From positions 21,850,938-21,914,937 of the forward strand of contig JAKZAP010000014.1 in assembly GCA_023053575.1 (NCBI GenBank): a stretch of 64,000 bases of DNA, given 5' to 3'. Below, piece by piece: positions 9,994-19,718 of the stretch; position 1 is the first letter of the stretch; the number at the start of each line of letters is the position of its first letter. The notes beneath the pieces were generated by a model. It did not search any database. It was not told the origin of the DNA and saw only the letters and a list, made by a program, of their open reading frames with translations. The stretch is from Branchinecta lynchi. Taxonomy: Eukaryota; Arthropoda; Branchiopoda; Anostraca; Branchinectidae. Made by a program: the position numbers and the translations under genes.

Positions 9994-10351
9994 TGTTCCA
10001 TTTCTGTAAAACAAAAGACTAAATATGGTAATCTTTTGGTAGTCGTTAGGATACTTTTAGCAAAAAAAAACTGAAAAGGTCAAACCTGAAAATTTAAACC
10101 GTCAAGGAAGCGTGTTATCTCATATTCATATCTACTTAAATGCGTATCATTACGCAAAGTGACGAATGAATGTATAAATGTATTACCAAAAGTCCGAGGG
10201 CCATGGCAAAAAATGTATAAATATTAACGAAAAAAAACCCTGGATACAGAATACCCACTTTTTTTCTCTTTTCTTATTTATATAGGTAAGTATAGTTATG
10301 TGGACTTTCGCGCGAATGCAAACCCTCATAGGTTTTTTCTCCAGCGCGAAA

Positions 10352-10464
10352 GTGTTGTTCTTTATTTATTTATTTGTGAATGTTGAAAAATAAAACTTGA
10401 ACTTGAACTTGTGTTGTTCTTTATTTATTTATTTGTGAATGTTGAAAAATAAAACTTGAACTTG
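10352..10464 (+). repeat. 59-bp direct duplication ending in ACTTGA tail units
   Basis: GTGTTGTTCTTTATTTATTT starts at 10352 and again at 10411, and each copy ends AAAATAAAACTTGAACTTG. The second copy joins exactly to the tail of the first. The arrangement looks like a LINE/SINE 3' end with a variable (ACTTGA)n tail that was duplicated, for example by unequal exchange or template jumping. Confidence 0.6.
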
Positions 10465-10837
10465 TTCTATACTCCGCCACAAGCTTCAAGTAACGTCCCA
10501 GGGTTTTAACATTCATCCTTCGTCATCCATTCTGCAATATCTTCTCGATCTTCAAATACCTTTTTTATCCATTCGTTCGATTCCACACATGCACAAATCA
10601 GATGGGCTACACTTTAAGCCGAGGGACGGCGTAAGATAGCAAGAATATGACCCCCCCCCCCCCCAAAAAAAACGCGTTGCTATGCTGTCAGAACATTCAT
10701 AACAGATAACACAAGGATACAACAGACAATGCGTAATAGTCAACACTTTCGATTTTATCTGTAGAGTTTGAAAACGTTATGCATGAAAGCTTTGGCATAA
10801 CGAGCATTGCCTAAGAGAGAAATATATAAAAAAAAGT
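10465..10837. other. Interval without a recognised gene
   Basis: Contains a C14 run followed by A8 at about 10651-10672, and from about 10750 sequence related to the R7 family (AACGTTATGCAT, CATAACGAGCATTGCC; compare 23815-23840). Confidence 0.4.
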
Positions 10838-11226
10838 ACACTATCAGAAGTTTCATAACAGATTGTGCATAACACTTTCAAGAATAACACCTTTTCACTT
10901 AGAAATAAAGTGTTATGACCAATTAAGACTATACTATTTCGTGCCTAGATCTCCAACAACACCACCTTCAATAGGTAAAAATACTACACTGTCAGAAGTT
11001 ACATAACGACAACAGAAGGATGCGCGGTTTCAACAGATAACACTTTGGGATGTTATCTGTAATGTTTCTTTCGTTCCCGTTAGTATTTTTACCAACTGAA
11101 GGTGTTGTTGGAGATCTAGGCACGAAATAGTGTAAACTTCATTGGTCATAGCACTTTATTTCTAAGTTAAAAGGTGTTATTCTTGAAAGTGTTATACGCT
11201 ATCTGTTATGAAACTTCTGACAGTGT
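10838..11226. mobile_element. R7 foldback element with about 147-bp arms
   Basis: The left arm (10838-10985) and right arm (11081-11226) are inverted copies, with shared words ACTTTCAAGAATAACACCTT, CGTGCCTAGATCTCCAACAA and CAGAAGTTTCATAACAG. The 95-bp loop holds ACTGTCAGAAGTT..ATAACGACAACAGAAGGATGCGCG, which recurs at about 23728-23770 and marks a second family member. No ORF of note. Confidence 0.75.
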
Positions 11227-11384
11227 CTGCTGAATTTTCCGACATGATGACGACAAACAAAAAAGTGAGCATATACTTCTTTGGCTGTGTTTTGTCTTTT
11301 CCTAGAAATGCTTGTTATGCATAATATTTCACGCATAAAGTTTTCAAACACAAAAGATAAAATCCCAAACGTTGTCAGATTTCA
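11227..11384 (+). repeat. R7-related flanking segment
   Basis: CTGAATTTTC.GAC.T.ATGACGAC..ACAAAAAA and the following CTGTGTTTTG.CTTTTC and TGTTATGCATAA match about 23878-23990. R7 elements therefore extend beyond the foldback core. Confidence 0.55.
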
Positions 11385-11515
11385 GATTCAGATTCACATA
11401 TGTTTTACTTCACCAAAAACTTTCACCATTGTACAAAAAAAACTCAACAACCACATAAAAGACAAAAGTCCTGCGGGCTGCCTGCGGGTGGCTGTATCTT
11501 CTAACCACCTTTTAA
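11385..11515 (-). repeat. Probable non-LTR 3' end, minus strand
   Basis: Read on the minus strand, the segment ends with TGTGAATCTGAATCTGAAAT, a short repeated tail like many LINE/SINE 3' ends. It interrupts R7-like sequence, which resumes near 11800 (GTCTGTTACGCACTATGTG). Confidence 0.4.
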
Positions 11516-11561
11516 CTTGAAATTATTCAATAAATAATGACATAAAAACTAATCTAATGTA

Positions 11562-11735
11562 TTTTCAAAGAAAGAAAAGAAAAAAGAGGTAAAGAAAGAG
11601 AGAGAGAAAAAAAGAATATAGGAAAGAAAAATGATTTCCTCGTCACACCCTACCCACCACCCCCCATCTCACCTCCCCCCACCCCACCTCTTCACTCTCC
11701 GCCTCCCTACACCCCCTTCCAACAACCCCCAAAAT
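11562..11735 (+). repeat. Polypurine tract followed by polypyrimidine tract
   Basis: About 70 bases of nearly pure A/G (AAAGAAAG, GAGAGAGAG) are followed from about 11645 by about 90 bases rich in C with T/A (CCACCCCCCATCTCACC). Strand-asymmetric tracts of this kind can adopt non-B structures. No gene is associated. Confidence 0.6.
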
Positions 11736-11875
11736 TCAACCACCTTTTTCAATTACCTTTTTCAATTAAAAATTTCTTCAGCTTTCTTTTAAACAAAATT
11801 AAGTTACCGTCTGTTACGCACTATGTGTTCAAACCGCGTATCCTTGTGTTATCTGCTATGAAATATAGCTACGTG

Positions 11876-12085
11876 GTGGGTTTACACACTGCGTAAAATC
11901 CGAACGTAGTTTGAAATCCGAGTGTATTTTACGCACATTTTGAGCTTGAAAACATTTCTAGCAATACGGAAGTATTTGAGAAATCGGTCCGTTTTGTATC
12001 CATATACGTCCCTATTGCTAGAAATCTTTTCAAGCTCAAACGTGCGTAAAATATGCTCGGATTTTACGCAGTGTGTAAATGGGCC
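11876..12085. mobile_element. Short MITE with about 24-bp terminal inverted repeats
   Basis: The left end TTTACACACTGCGTAAAATC is matched by the reverse complement of the right end GATTTTACGCAGTGTGTAAA. Further internal inverted segments occur, e.g. TTGAGCTTGAAAA..TTTCTAGCAATA with its complement near 12014-12045. The 210-bp element is almost entirely self-complementary, and the ORF across it is not a gene. Confidence 0.75.
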
Positions 12086-12542
12086 ATAAAGTGTAACCCA
12101 TTTGATTTGAGAATGTGCGGAATCGAACGAATGGGGAAAAGAGGTATCTGAAGATCGGGATTGTATTGCAGAATGGAGACGAAGGATGAATGTTACAGAA
12201 GTCTGGGACCTTAGTTTCTCATTGCCTTTAAACATCTGACCGTGTACTCGTACAGTTGTATTTGTACAGTAGTGCTAACAGACGAACAAGGTCAGACGGC
12301 CGAGGACTTGCCATGATTCGTGCCAGGACCTATCGTCTGCAATATGATTAGTACCACAGGGATAAGCCGTGATTTTTTCAACTGTATGATGACAGTGCAA
12401 ATTGCTCGTCTGACAGCATCATAAAGAAATAGGAATAAAAACAATAAGACTGCAATTTGACACAGTGGGACATGAATTCCTGCCTTTTAGTTTCTATCAC
12501 TCAGCTACTGCTAAAAACCAGATCATAATTAAATAGATAAAT
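12086..12542. other. Interval without a recognised gene
   Basis: No repeat family or coding signal recognised. Confidence 0.35.
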
Positions 12543-12640
12543 ACTCGTTCTGCCCAAGCTGACTAAGCTAAACGGATACTTCAGCTGAATTTATTTGCGC
12601 GAATTTTCGTCCCTTGACAAGGGTAATCCTCCAGCTTAAT
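12543..12640 (+). repeat. Diverged single R5 arm
   Basis: CGTTCTGCCCAAGCTGACTAAGCTAAACGGATACTTCAGCTGAAT..TCCCTTGACAAGGGT follows the R5 arm order (GCCCAAGCTGACTGCGAAT..AACGGATAAGTCAGCT..CCCTTCTTGGCAAGGGT). Confidence 0.5.
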
Positions 12641-12664
12641 GCTAGAAAAATTAAGTGGTGAATG

Positions 12665-12822
12665 CAAGACTGAGCTGTACTTTCATTAACTCTAGTGCTA
12701 TTTCTGTTGCTATAAATTCTACCTTATTTTCAGTCTTAACGATGATTAAAGGAGCCGGGCTCTGGACATTTTGTTTTTATTTTGTTATTAAAAAGAACGT
12801 GAACCTGAACCTGAACCTGACC
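12665..12822. repeat. Inverted copy of 3430-3505, then a CTGAAC-tailed element end
   Basis: 12670-12735 is the reverse complement of 3436-3500. 12742-12822 (ending TTATTAAAAAGAACGTGAAC and then CTGAAC units) looks like a LINE/SINE 3' end on the plus strand. Confidence 0.5.
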
Positions 12823-12939
12823 TGTCTTAGTGAATAATCATTCCATATATTTCTAAACCCAGAGCTCCCAATTTCGAACGGTACATTCTAACCCCTCTAA
12901 CAAAACCACGCTGATTTTCTCACTTGCCGTGTTTAGCTA

Positions 12940-13159
12940 CCTTTGATTTGTATCACGATGTTGACCGTTGTCAGCGAGAAGTATTTCTATCAGAGAAACC
13001 GGTTATGTAAATTTTTTCCCTGTTTTCTCTTAAGTCAACGGGTCTCGGAAAAGGCTTAAAACAGCCAAATCCGTGGGTTATTTGTTGAAAGCAAGCCTGA
13101 TTCCAATATTTTAAAATACTGTAAGTTGAATAGTAAATAGTGCGAGGGGTCCTTTAAAA
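12940..13159 (-). mobile_element. R6-type variant copy, inverted relative to 3814-4048
   Basis: The reverse complement matches 3814-4048 and ends on the R6 terminal sequence GTGCGAGGGGTCCTTTAAA. Confidence 0.65.
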
Positions 13160-13424
13160 TGATTGTTTTTGTTTCAGTTTTCAACGGGTTTTCAAGCCTG
13201 CTTGAGTAGGGACAACAGTTTTGATTGGGTCACTGCAAGGGGGATATTTTCTGGACTTCGACCATATAGACAATCGGGTCTCAAAGATTTACCGAACGCA
13301 TAACTTCCACCGTAATCCTTAAAGAACCCTAGTCAAGATCCATTAAGTAATACTTTTCATTCAATTTTCTTTTCATCAGTTTGAACGTGCCAAATTTCTA
13401 TGCCTTTTCCCAGACTATAAACAA

Positions 13425-14084
13425 GAACTACGAGCTCATATGGCACTTGTTACGAGTAGGTGGTTCAAAAAAGTAGATGAAAATGTCACAAAATCCCCCC
13501 TTCAACCCCCCTAAGGATCGGACCTAGAAATAAGGTTTCTAATTTCACACGAGCCTGAGCATCTCCGACATCGCCTCAGACAATCTAGAGCAAATGTTTC
13601 ACCGTACTAGTTTGATTCCTAGGAGTGCCGTACAACTGCCGGTACGCCTAGCCCTCAAATTTTCGTACCAGGGCCAACTCTGGTTCAGCCCCATTGCCCA
13701 CATATACAGATTATCTAAGGCATCTTCTTTACTGGCCTTCAAGCTGCACTCAGGTCGAAAATTTTTTCGGGAGACTCCGGCGGTATCCTTCCCAAGTTTT
13801 CTTCAAATCACTCTGTCCGTTTGACCCCTACGCGCTACAAAATTTCCGCACCCCCCCCCCCCCACTGTGGAATAATACGACTAGGACACATAAACTTCGC
13901 ATCTCTGACATCTTTTCTTCTCGTCCTTCAAGCTTGACTCGAATCGGAATATATTTAGAAATTTCCGGTTTCTGCCTGATCCTCCTCCGATACCGTTGCC
14001 GGATCCAGTCCGAACGCCAAATAACAAACTAGGCAGCAAAAACTCAGTACTGTCCAACTTGCATCCCAGTCGGCCCATTCCTTT
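13425..14084 (+). repeat. R3 element, 5' part
   Basis: It starts with ACGAGCTCATATGGCACTTG, the same 5' end as the inverted copy ending near 48602, and continues with R3 modules (CACACTGTGGAATAATACGAC, GGATCC.GTCCG). It is interrupted at 14085 by an R1 copy in the opposite orientation, and R3 resumes at 14838. C runs occur at 13849-13863. Confidence 0.7.
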
Positions 14085-14836
14085 GGTTTTTGGGATCCCA
14101 AAATGCAATTGGAGGGATGCCTATGACATCGCAAAAGTTGCCCGTCTGTCCGTCCGTCTGTCAGCAAGATAACTCTCGGAGGGAATGAGATATTTTGATG
14201 AAACTTGGTGTGAGAATTCTTTGGGTTAAGGTAAAGTCAGGTTCGTAGATGGGCTATGTATCCCTACATTTAAGGGGGGGGGGGGGAGGGGGTTAAAATT
14301 ATGAGGCAAACAAAACATTTTTAAAAAGCTAATGTGATAGTCGATGATGGGGTAAGTAGACATGCTGAACACGAATATGCAAAATATTTTCTCGTCCTAC
14401 AACCAGTTCGCCTAGAATCCGGCAAAAACCGGAAATTTGGTTAAAAGTAAAAGTTTCATTTGTGATTAAATGTTCGATTTAGGAGTAAGAAGACATGCTG
14501 AACACGATGGCAAAAATCAATTTCTCGCCAAACAAGTAGTTTGTCCGGAATCCGGCATAGAACGGAAAGTTGGTTAAGAGTAAAAGTTTCATTTGAAGTC
14601 GACTAATGTTCGATTTAGGGGTAAGAAGACATGCTGAAACCGGAAATTTGGCAAAAGTCAAGCAGGAAGTTTTGGTCGGTATCCTCAAAATAGATATGTC
14701 TTACAGAGGTATATCTAAACTTGGTTTTCTCTGATGATTAGCCTGGCGAAGACTGGATCTGGCGAAGACAAGACCCAGTTGTCTGGATCAAATATTAGAT
14801 TTTTGGGATCTCATATAAACCTTAGGTCTTGTTGAC
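14085..14836 (-). repeat. R1 element nested inside R3
   Basis: It reads as a full-order R1 on the minus strand, from the 5' arm at about 14836 to the 3' arm at 14085 (GTTTTTGGGATCCCAAA; CCGTCTGTCCGTCCGTCTGT). R3 sequence on both sides matches the uninterrupted R3 at about 54100-54230, so R1 inserted after this R3 copy was in place. Confidence 0.75.
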
Positions 14837-14837
14837 C

Positions 14838-15418
14838 TTGTCACAAAGTTTACCCCCCCCCCCCCCTCCAGCTACCCTAGCCAATGCCGCATGTGGTACG
14901 GAGACATGTTTTGCATATCTAGTTCATTAGCTCTTATCACCCATAAGGTTTCACTCGAATCGGACCAACCATTCGCAAACTATGCACGTCAATAATTTCT
15001 GGATTCCCGTTCCCTTAACTCCCCCCAAAATGACCGGATCCAGGAACATAAATTTTCCTAGGTCATTGTGTCAGGTCTTTAAGTTGGGTCGCTAAAATTC
15101 CTGTCTAGTTTCATCTTCCTTAGCACATCTAGAAGTACCCTAGCTTGCGATCACCAGAATTCCCGGAAACCCCCTCCGACTCCCCCTAAAAAGCCCCGAT
15201 ATGATGTGGTTCCGTCAAGAATCTGTGTACGGCTTATGCTGGTTCTTCCCACCAAATTCCATTCCTATCCCTCGGCGCTAGGCGTTTCACGAATACTCCG
15301 CTGTCCCCCTTAACCCCCCCCCCCACAAGTATCGGATCCGGTCCATGCCTGACAAGGGAAATCTGAGACGACACATCTTTCCACTTGCCAAGTTTCATTT
15401 AAATCCGATCGCCCGTTT
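14838..15418 (+). repeat. R3 element, middle part
   Basis: R3 modules match 54160-54720 in order: CATGTTTTGCATATCTAG, CCACCAAATTCCAT, CGTTTCACGAA, ACACATCTTTCCACTTGCCA. They run up to the insertion site of the retrocopy at 15419. Confidence 0.7.
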
Positions 15419-15428
15419 GACAGTTATT
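15419..15428 (+). repeat. Target-site duplication, tail side of the retrocopy
   Basis: GACAGTTATT here is repeated exactly at 16050-16059. The two copies bracket the intronless gene and its A-rich tail. The surrounding R3 sequence reads continuously (CCCGTT..AGTTAT..ATTCCGGATTCCCC) once the bracketed segment is left out, as in the R3 copies at 47030 and 54719. Confidence 0.8.
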
Positions 15429-16049
15429 TTTTATTTTTTTTTATTTTTTTAATAGTAAAACGAATATTCTATTAAAACCCATCAAATATAAATTTGAAAC
15501 GTCACAAAAGTTGACTCGATTGGCACAGTTCGTAGCTAATTATATTGTGTTGTAGCCGGAACAGAAGGCCAAGCCATAATTGTATCGATCATGTACAGGA
15601 AAGCATTGATGAGACATAGGGCCCCCAAGGCTTTTTCCGCTCCGGCGTAACTTCCAGCTACGTATGAAGAAGTGTAGTATTCTAGAACCAAAGCGCCAGT
15701 AAAAATGAACATGATCATTCCAGTAAAGTTGAAGATCAGCTCCAAAAATCGCTGATATGTTCCTGCTTTGCCCCAAATGTAGGAGATGAGTAGGGCTAGG
15801 GAAATGATAAGGAATCCACCGATGGTAATCACTCCAGTAAGGTATCGGTCAACATAGGATCCAGAAACAATATCCCCTCCAAAATGCAGATACTGTCTCA
15901 GTACGGCCAGGCAGATAATGGCAACAGTAACTTCCGCCAACTTCAAGAAGCCAAACGCACGAGCGAATACTCTGAGGTCTGCCATCTTAACTTGACTTGT
16001 CTATGTTTAAACTATCTAGCTCTGGCCTGTTCTCCTTTAAATTAACTAC
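15429..16049 (-). mobile_element. Processed retrocopy insertion (mRNA-derived, with tail)
   Basis: About 620 bp is inserted into R3 between 10-bp direct repeats. In minus-strand order it has a 64-nt leader (16049-15986), a 149-codon ORF, a 3' UTR of about 85 nt and an A-rich tail (A runs interrupted by single Ts, about 15451-15429) that abuts the duplication. No introns, tail at the 3' side and flanking duplications are the hallmarks of LINE-mediated retroposition. Its parent gene is not in the window. Confidence 0.78.
15536..15985 (-). CDS. Four-pass membrane protein (MARVEL-like), intact retrocopy
   Basis: 149 residues begin at ATG in a good context (GTTAAGATGGCA) and end in TAG. Four hydrophobic segments are seen at about residues 13-30, 50-70, 81-102 and 114-138, with short cytosolic ends (MADLRVF.. 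and ..VPATTQYN). Size and layout fit small tetraspan MARVEL-type proteins, which in animals act in vesicle traffic or at cell junctions. That family call is by layout and general resemblance, not by a diagnostic motif. A small claudin-like or septate-junction tetraspan is an alternative. The frame has no stop or frameshift over 450 bp although the copy sits in a repeat, so it is either young or under selection. No promoter was identified. The 64-nt leader appears to be copied from the mRNA. Confidence 0.75.
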   Translation of the reverse strand: MADLRVFARAFGFLKLAEVTVAIICLAVLRQYLHFGGDIVSGSYVDRYLTGVITIGGFLIISLALLISYIWGKAGTYQRFLELIFNFTGMIMFIFTGALVLEYYTSSYVAGSYAGAEKALGALCLINAFLYMIDTIMAWPSVPATTQYN

Positions 16050-16059
16050 GACAGTTATT
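16050..16059 (+). repeat. Target-site duplication, 5' side of the retrocopy
   Basis: The second copy of GACAGTTATT, immediately upstream of the leader of the minus-strand retrocopy. R3 sequence (AATGATTCCGGATTCCCC) follows directly. Confidence 0.8.
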
Positions 16060-17368
16060 AATGATTCCGGATTCCCCGTATTCCGGATTCCCCGTCCGTG
16101 CACTTCCTGGCTGAGATCAGCGGAGATCAGCACCGCCAGCTTGGCCTGTCAAGGCTAGTGCTGATACCTTTACCTTTATTCCCCATCCGTCCACTCCTCC
16201 ACGATGATCAAACGACTATTGTCAGGTCAGTTCTTCGAGTCCCTGATATCCCAGTCTAGTTGCATCGTCCTAGTATATCAGAAAGTACCGACTCATGGAT
16301 AATCAAAATCCAGCTCCCCCCCCCCCTCGGACTTGGGCTTGGTCTTCCCGTCAAGTTTCACACTGATCCCTGCACTCTAAGTGTTTCTCATGATTTCCGG
16401 TTCCCCTCTCAAAATCCCCCCTCCAGAAGTCACCAGATCCGGTCCGGATTGTATGTGGATCGTCTCAGACATGAGGTCATTCCAAATACCAAGTTTCATT
16501 AAGATCCTATCACCCGTTACGTGAAGATTCCGGATTCCCCCTCTCACCACTCCCCCGAATGCAAACGATTATTGTCACTCTAAGCGTTTCTCATGATTTC
16601 CGGTTCCCCTCTCAAAATCTCCCCCCCCCCCCCCTCCATAAGTCACCAGATCTGGTCCGGATTTTATGTGGATCGTCTCAGACATGAGGTCTTTCCAAAT
16701 ACCAAGTTTCATTAAGATCCTATCACCCGTTAAAAAGTTAAATACGTGAAGATTCCGGATTCCCCCTCTCAACACGACCACTCCCCCCAATGCAAACGAT
16801 TATTGTCAAGTCAGTTTGTTCAAGTCCTTGATATGCCAGCCCAGTTGCATCGTCCTAGTATATCAGGACGTACCGAACTCACGGATAATCAGAAATCTGC
16901 CCCCCCCCTCAACTCCCCCATAGTTTCCGAATCCGGTCCGGTTATGTCAATGATGTATCTAGGACGTGTGCTTGCTCTTCCACCAAGTTTAATCCTGATC
17001 CCTCCACTCCAAGCGTTTCCCCAGATTTCCGGTTTCCCTCTCCAGCTCCCACCGAAGTCACCGGATCCGGTCCGGATTTGATGGTCTGAGAAACGAGGTC
17101 TTTCCATACCAACTTTCATTAAGATCCCATCACCCGTTCAAGACTTACAAATACCTAAGGATTTCGGATTCTCCTTCCCTCTACCCCCCCCCCCCCCCCC
17201 CCCCCCACGATGCTCGGATCGTGAAAGTGATTATTCCAACAATCATTCTGCCGGACATGCCTGCCAAGTTTAATCGTCGTAGCTTCTGTGGAAGTGCCCG
17301 AACTAGCAAAACCCGTACCGACAGACCGACAGAAATTGCGATTGCTATATGGCACTCGGCCGATCGGC
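16060..17368 (+). repeat. R3 element, 3' part with repeated modules
   Basis: Several degenerate copies of the R3 modules occur: TCACCAGATCCGGTCCGGAT (about 16430, 16643, 17056), CATCGTCCTAGTATATCAG (16263, 16849), and CCAAGTTTCATTAAGATCC. The part ends with GACAGACCGACAGAAATTGC and CTATATGGCACTCGGCC, the R3 3' hairpin region. C runs of 12-22 bases occur at about 16621 and 17185. ORFs across it are repeat translations, not genes. Confidence 0.7.
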
Positions 17369-17369
17369 A

Positions 17370-17878
17370 AGATATGGATTCAGCATTCATTCTTACCAAC
17401 AAGCTCTAATCGACTTGAGAATAAAAGTCACTTCAACCAAACTTCCGTTTTTCGACGGATTCGAGACGAATTATTTGTCAGGTGAGAAAATAAATTTCAA
17501 ATATGGACTCGAAACGTGCTTTTATCCTGATATCGAATACTTAATCGACCTCAGAAAAACTTGACTTTTCCAAATTTCCGGTTTGGCCGGATTCAGCATG
17601 TCTCCTCAAACACGAATCGACTATTTATTAGCTTTGAAAAAATGTTTGTTTCGCCCTTTAACCTGACCCCGCCCCCCCCCCCCCCCCCACCGCCCAAATA
17701 TGGGGCTACGGAGCACATAAACGAATCTGACCTGTACTTTGACCAAAACAGTCCTCACACCAAATTTGAACAAAATGTCTAACCTCGTTCGAGAGTTATC
17801 ATGCTAACAGACGGACGGACGGACAAACCTTACAAAGTCACTGGAATCCCGTCACTACCATTTTGTGAACCCAAAAAG
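17370..17878 (+). repeat. 5'-truncated R1 copy abutting the R3 3' end
   Basis: Begins within an R1 core (ATGGATTCAGCATTC), contains two core modules, and ends with the 3' arm (CTAACAGACGGACGGACGGA, CCATTTTGTGAACCCAAAAA). It joins R3 exactly at the R3 hairpin. Confidence 0.65.
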
Positions 17879-18116
17879 TGATTCGTTTCAGACCTATTCA
17901 GAGAACCATCAAACTCGTGGTTGTGGAATTAGAAACAAAGTAATAAAAGAGCAAGAATCAAAGCGAAATGGATATTTCATCATCAATATGTGACTGCATG
18001 AACTGGCATTCGATACCAGCTTAACAGATCCGAAGTCCCCTAAGCAGACGATTTGAGAAAAAAATCAGCTTCCTTTCGGAATCGGTACATATTTTGTTCC
18101 GCTAACATCCTTCCTA

Positions 18117-18612
18117 AAGGCCTTTTTAAGCGACACAATTATGGGCCACACACTTCTAGGTGTTTGTCGCGGAAACACGAGTCTATGCCACACAGTCGAG
18201 CCACGAGTTGAAACTCGCGGAAACGCCGTTTTGTCTATTTTTTGGCGGAAACTTCAAATGTATGAAAATAAAATTAAAATTCATGTAAAATCTTAATAAA
18301 TAGAACTCCAGGCTTATTTCCTTACCATTATAAGCAAAGGGGATCCTCAGTTTTAAGTCTATATGCTTGAAAAAGTAGTTAACTTTGTTTAGACACTATT
18401 TTGCTGCTTCATTTGAATTTCCCGCCAGAATCGAGCCACAAAATCGACAATCACCTCGCCAGTTGTTTGTCGAATTTGAGCCACAAAGCGAGCCACGAAA
18501 ATCTTGTTGGTTGCGGAAAAACAGTTGTGGGCCGCACAAAAAACCGCGAAAACACTTTTATCGAGCCACGATCGACCCACAAACTGTTTGTAGGAGCTCG
18601 GAAAAACGCCTT
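18117..18612 (+). mobile_element. R4 MITE, copy 1
   Basis: The ends AAGGCCTTTTT and the reverse complement of GGAAAAACGCCTT form the terminal repeats. It is 496 bp with no transposase. The interior uses one vocabulary again and again on both arms (GAGCCACAAA, GAGCCACGA, GGGCCGCAC, TTGTCG). It is the inverse of 49851-50332, sharing the central ACTCCAGGCTTATTTCCTTA and TTTTAAGTCTATATGCTTGA segments. The 60-80 codon frames in it are chance. Confidence 0.75.
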
Positions 18613-18645
18613 AATTAAGCGTACAAGACGCTCAAACTGATGGCT

Positions 18646-19126
18646 TGAGAGAGAGAGAGAACGGATCCGTTCCGGTTATATCAGTCACGTATCTAGGACT
18701 TGTGCTTGTACTTTCCACCAAGTTTTATCCGGATCCCTCCACTCTAAGTGTTTTCCAAGATTTCCGGTTTCCCCCTCCAACTCCCCCCAATGTCACCGGA
18801 TCCGGTCTAGATTTAAAAAGGGGGGTCTGAGACACGAGGTCCTTCCATATATCAAGTTTCATTAAGATCCGATCACCCGTTCGTAAGCTAAAAATATCTC
18901 ATTTTTCCTCATTTTTCCGGATTCCCCCTCCCTCCACTCCCTTCCAGATGGTCGGACCGGGGAAGCGATTATTTCTAATTTAATCTGGTCCAGTTCCTGA
19001 TATGTCTGCCAAGTTTCATCGTCCTAGCTTATCTGGAAGTGCCCGAACTAGCAAAACCGGGACCGACAGACCGACTGACGGACAGAAATTACAATCGCTA
19101 TATGGCACTTGGCCGAAGGGCAAGTG
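18646..19126 (+). repeat. Truncated R3 copy with complete 3' hairpin
   Basis: Starts at a short GA run, then R3 modules (GGATCCGTTCCGGTTAT, CCACCAAGTTTTATCC), and ends TATATGGCACTTGGCCGAAG-GGCAAGTGCCATA. The terminal hairpin is GGCACTTG..CAAGTGCC. CAAGTGCCATA here is the reverse complement of TATGGCACTTG near the R3 5' end (13439). Confidence 0.7.
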
Positions 19127-19460
19127 CCATAAGAAGCTAGCCATCCTATATTATGTGACAAATACTGAAAATACTTCATAGGAATAAACTTGCTCATCAC
19201 CCTTATTATTTCTAAACTTTCTTCCAAACATCCGAACGGTTCAAATCCGGTACAAGACTCCATCTCCTCCCTCAAAACTAAACCGTCAAACATGAAAATG
19301 CAAATTAATGATAATAGGTCTTTGGTTAGGAGATTAAGCAGACTAAGGAGATGGGTCGACATTCAAGTAGTGGAAATCCGTTAGTTGTTTGGGGTAATGA
19401 CTGATCACGATCTAAGATGGAGAACTAATAAAGAGAGGAAGATAGCTTGTGGTCCCCGAG
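19127..19460. other. Interval without a recognised gene
   Basis: Low-complexity-free AT-rich sequence. Short frames on both strands lack known motifs. Confidence 0.35.
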
Positions 19461-19718
19461 TAAGGAAATTTGGAACAACATTTCGGGCACGAAATTCGTC
19501 ACGGAAATCCCGCTTCAGTAATTTCCAGTATGCCGGAATTCCGGGGTAAGGAAATTTGGAACAGTATTCCGGGCACGAAGTATGTCACCGAAATCCCGCT
19601 TCAGGAAATTCCTGTACGCCGGAATTCCCGGTCAAGGAAATTTGGAACAACATTCCGGACACGAAAACGGTCACGGAAATCCCTCACGAATATCTCCGGA
19701 TTTCCTTAATGTTCTTAG
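19461..19718 (+). repeat. 86-bp tandem repeat, three units
   Basis: The unit start TAAGGAAATTTGGAACA recurs at 19461, 19547 and (as CAAGGAAATTTGG) 19633, giving an exact 86-bp period twice. Each unit contains GGGCACGAA, GTCAC.GAAATCCC and GCCGGAATTCC. Because 86 is not a multiple of 3, the frames drift, so the open frames here are not evidence of a protein. Confidence 0.8.

Noticed and set aside
11882..12235. A 117-codon minus-strand frame
   Set aside because: It crosses the self-complementary MITE at 11876-12085, and the rest has no recognisable domain.
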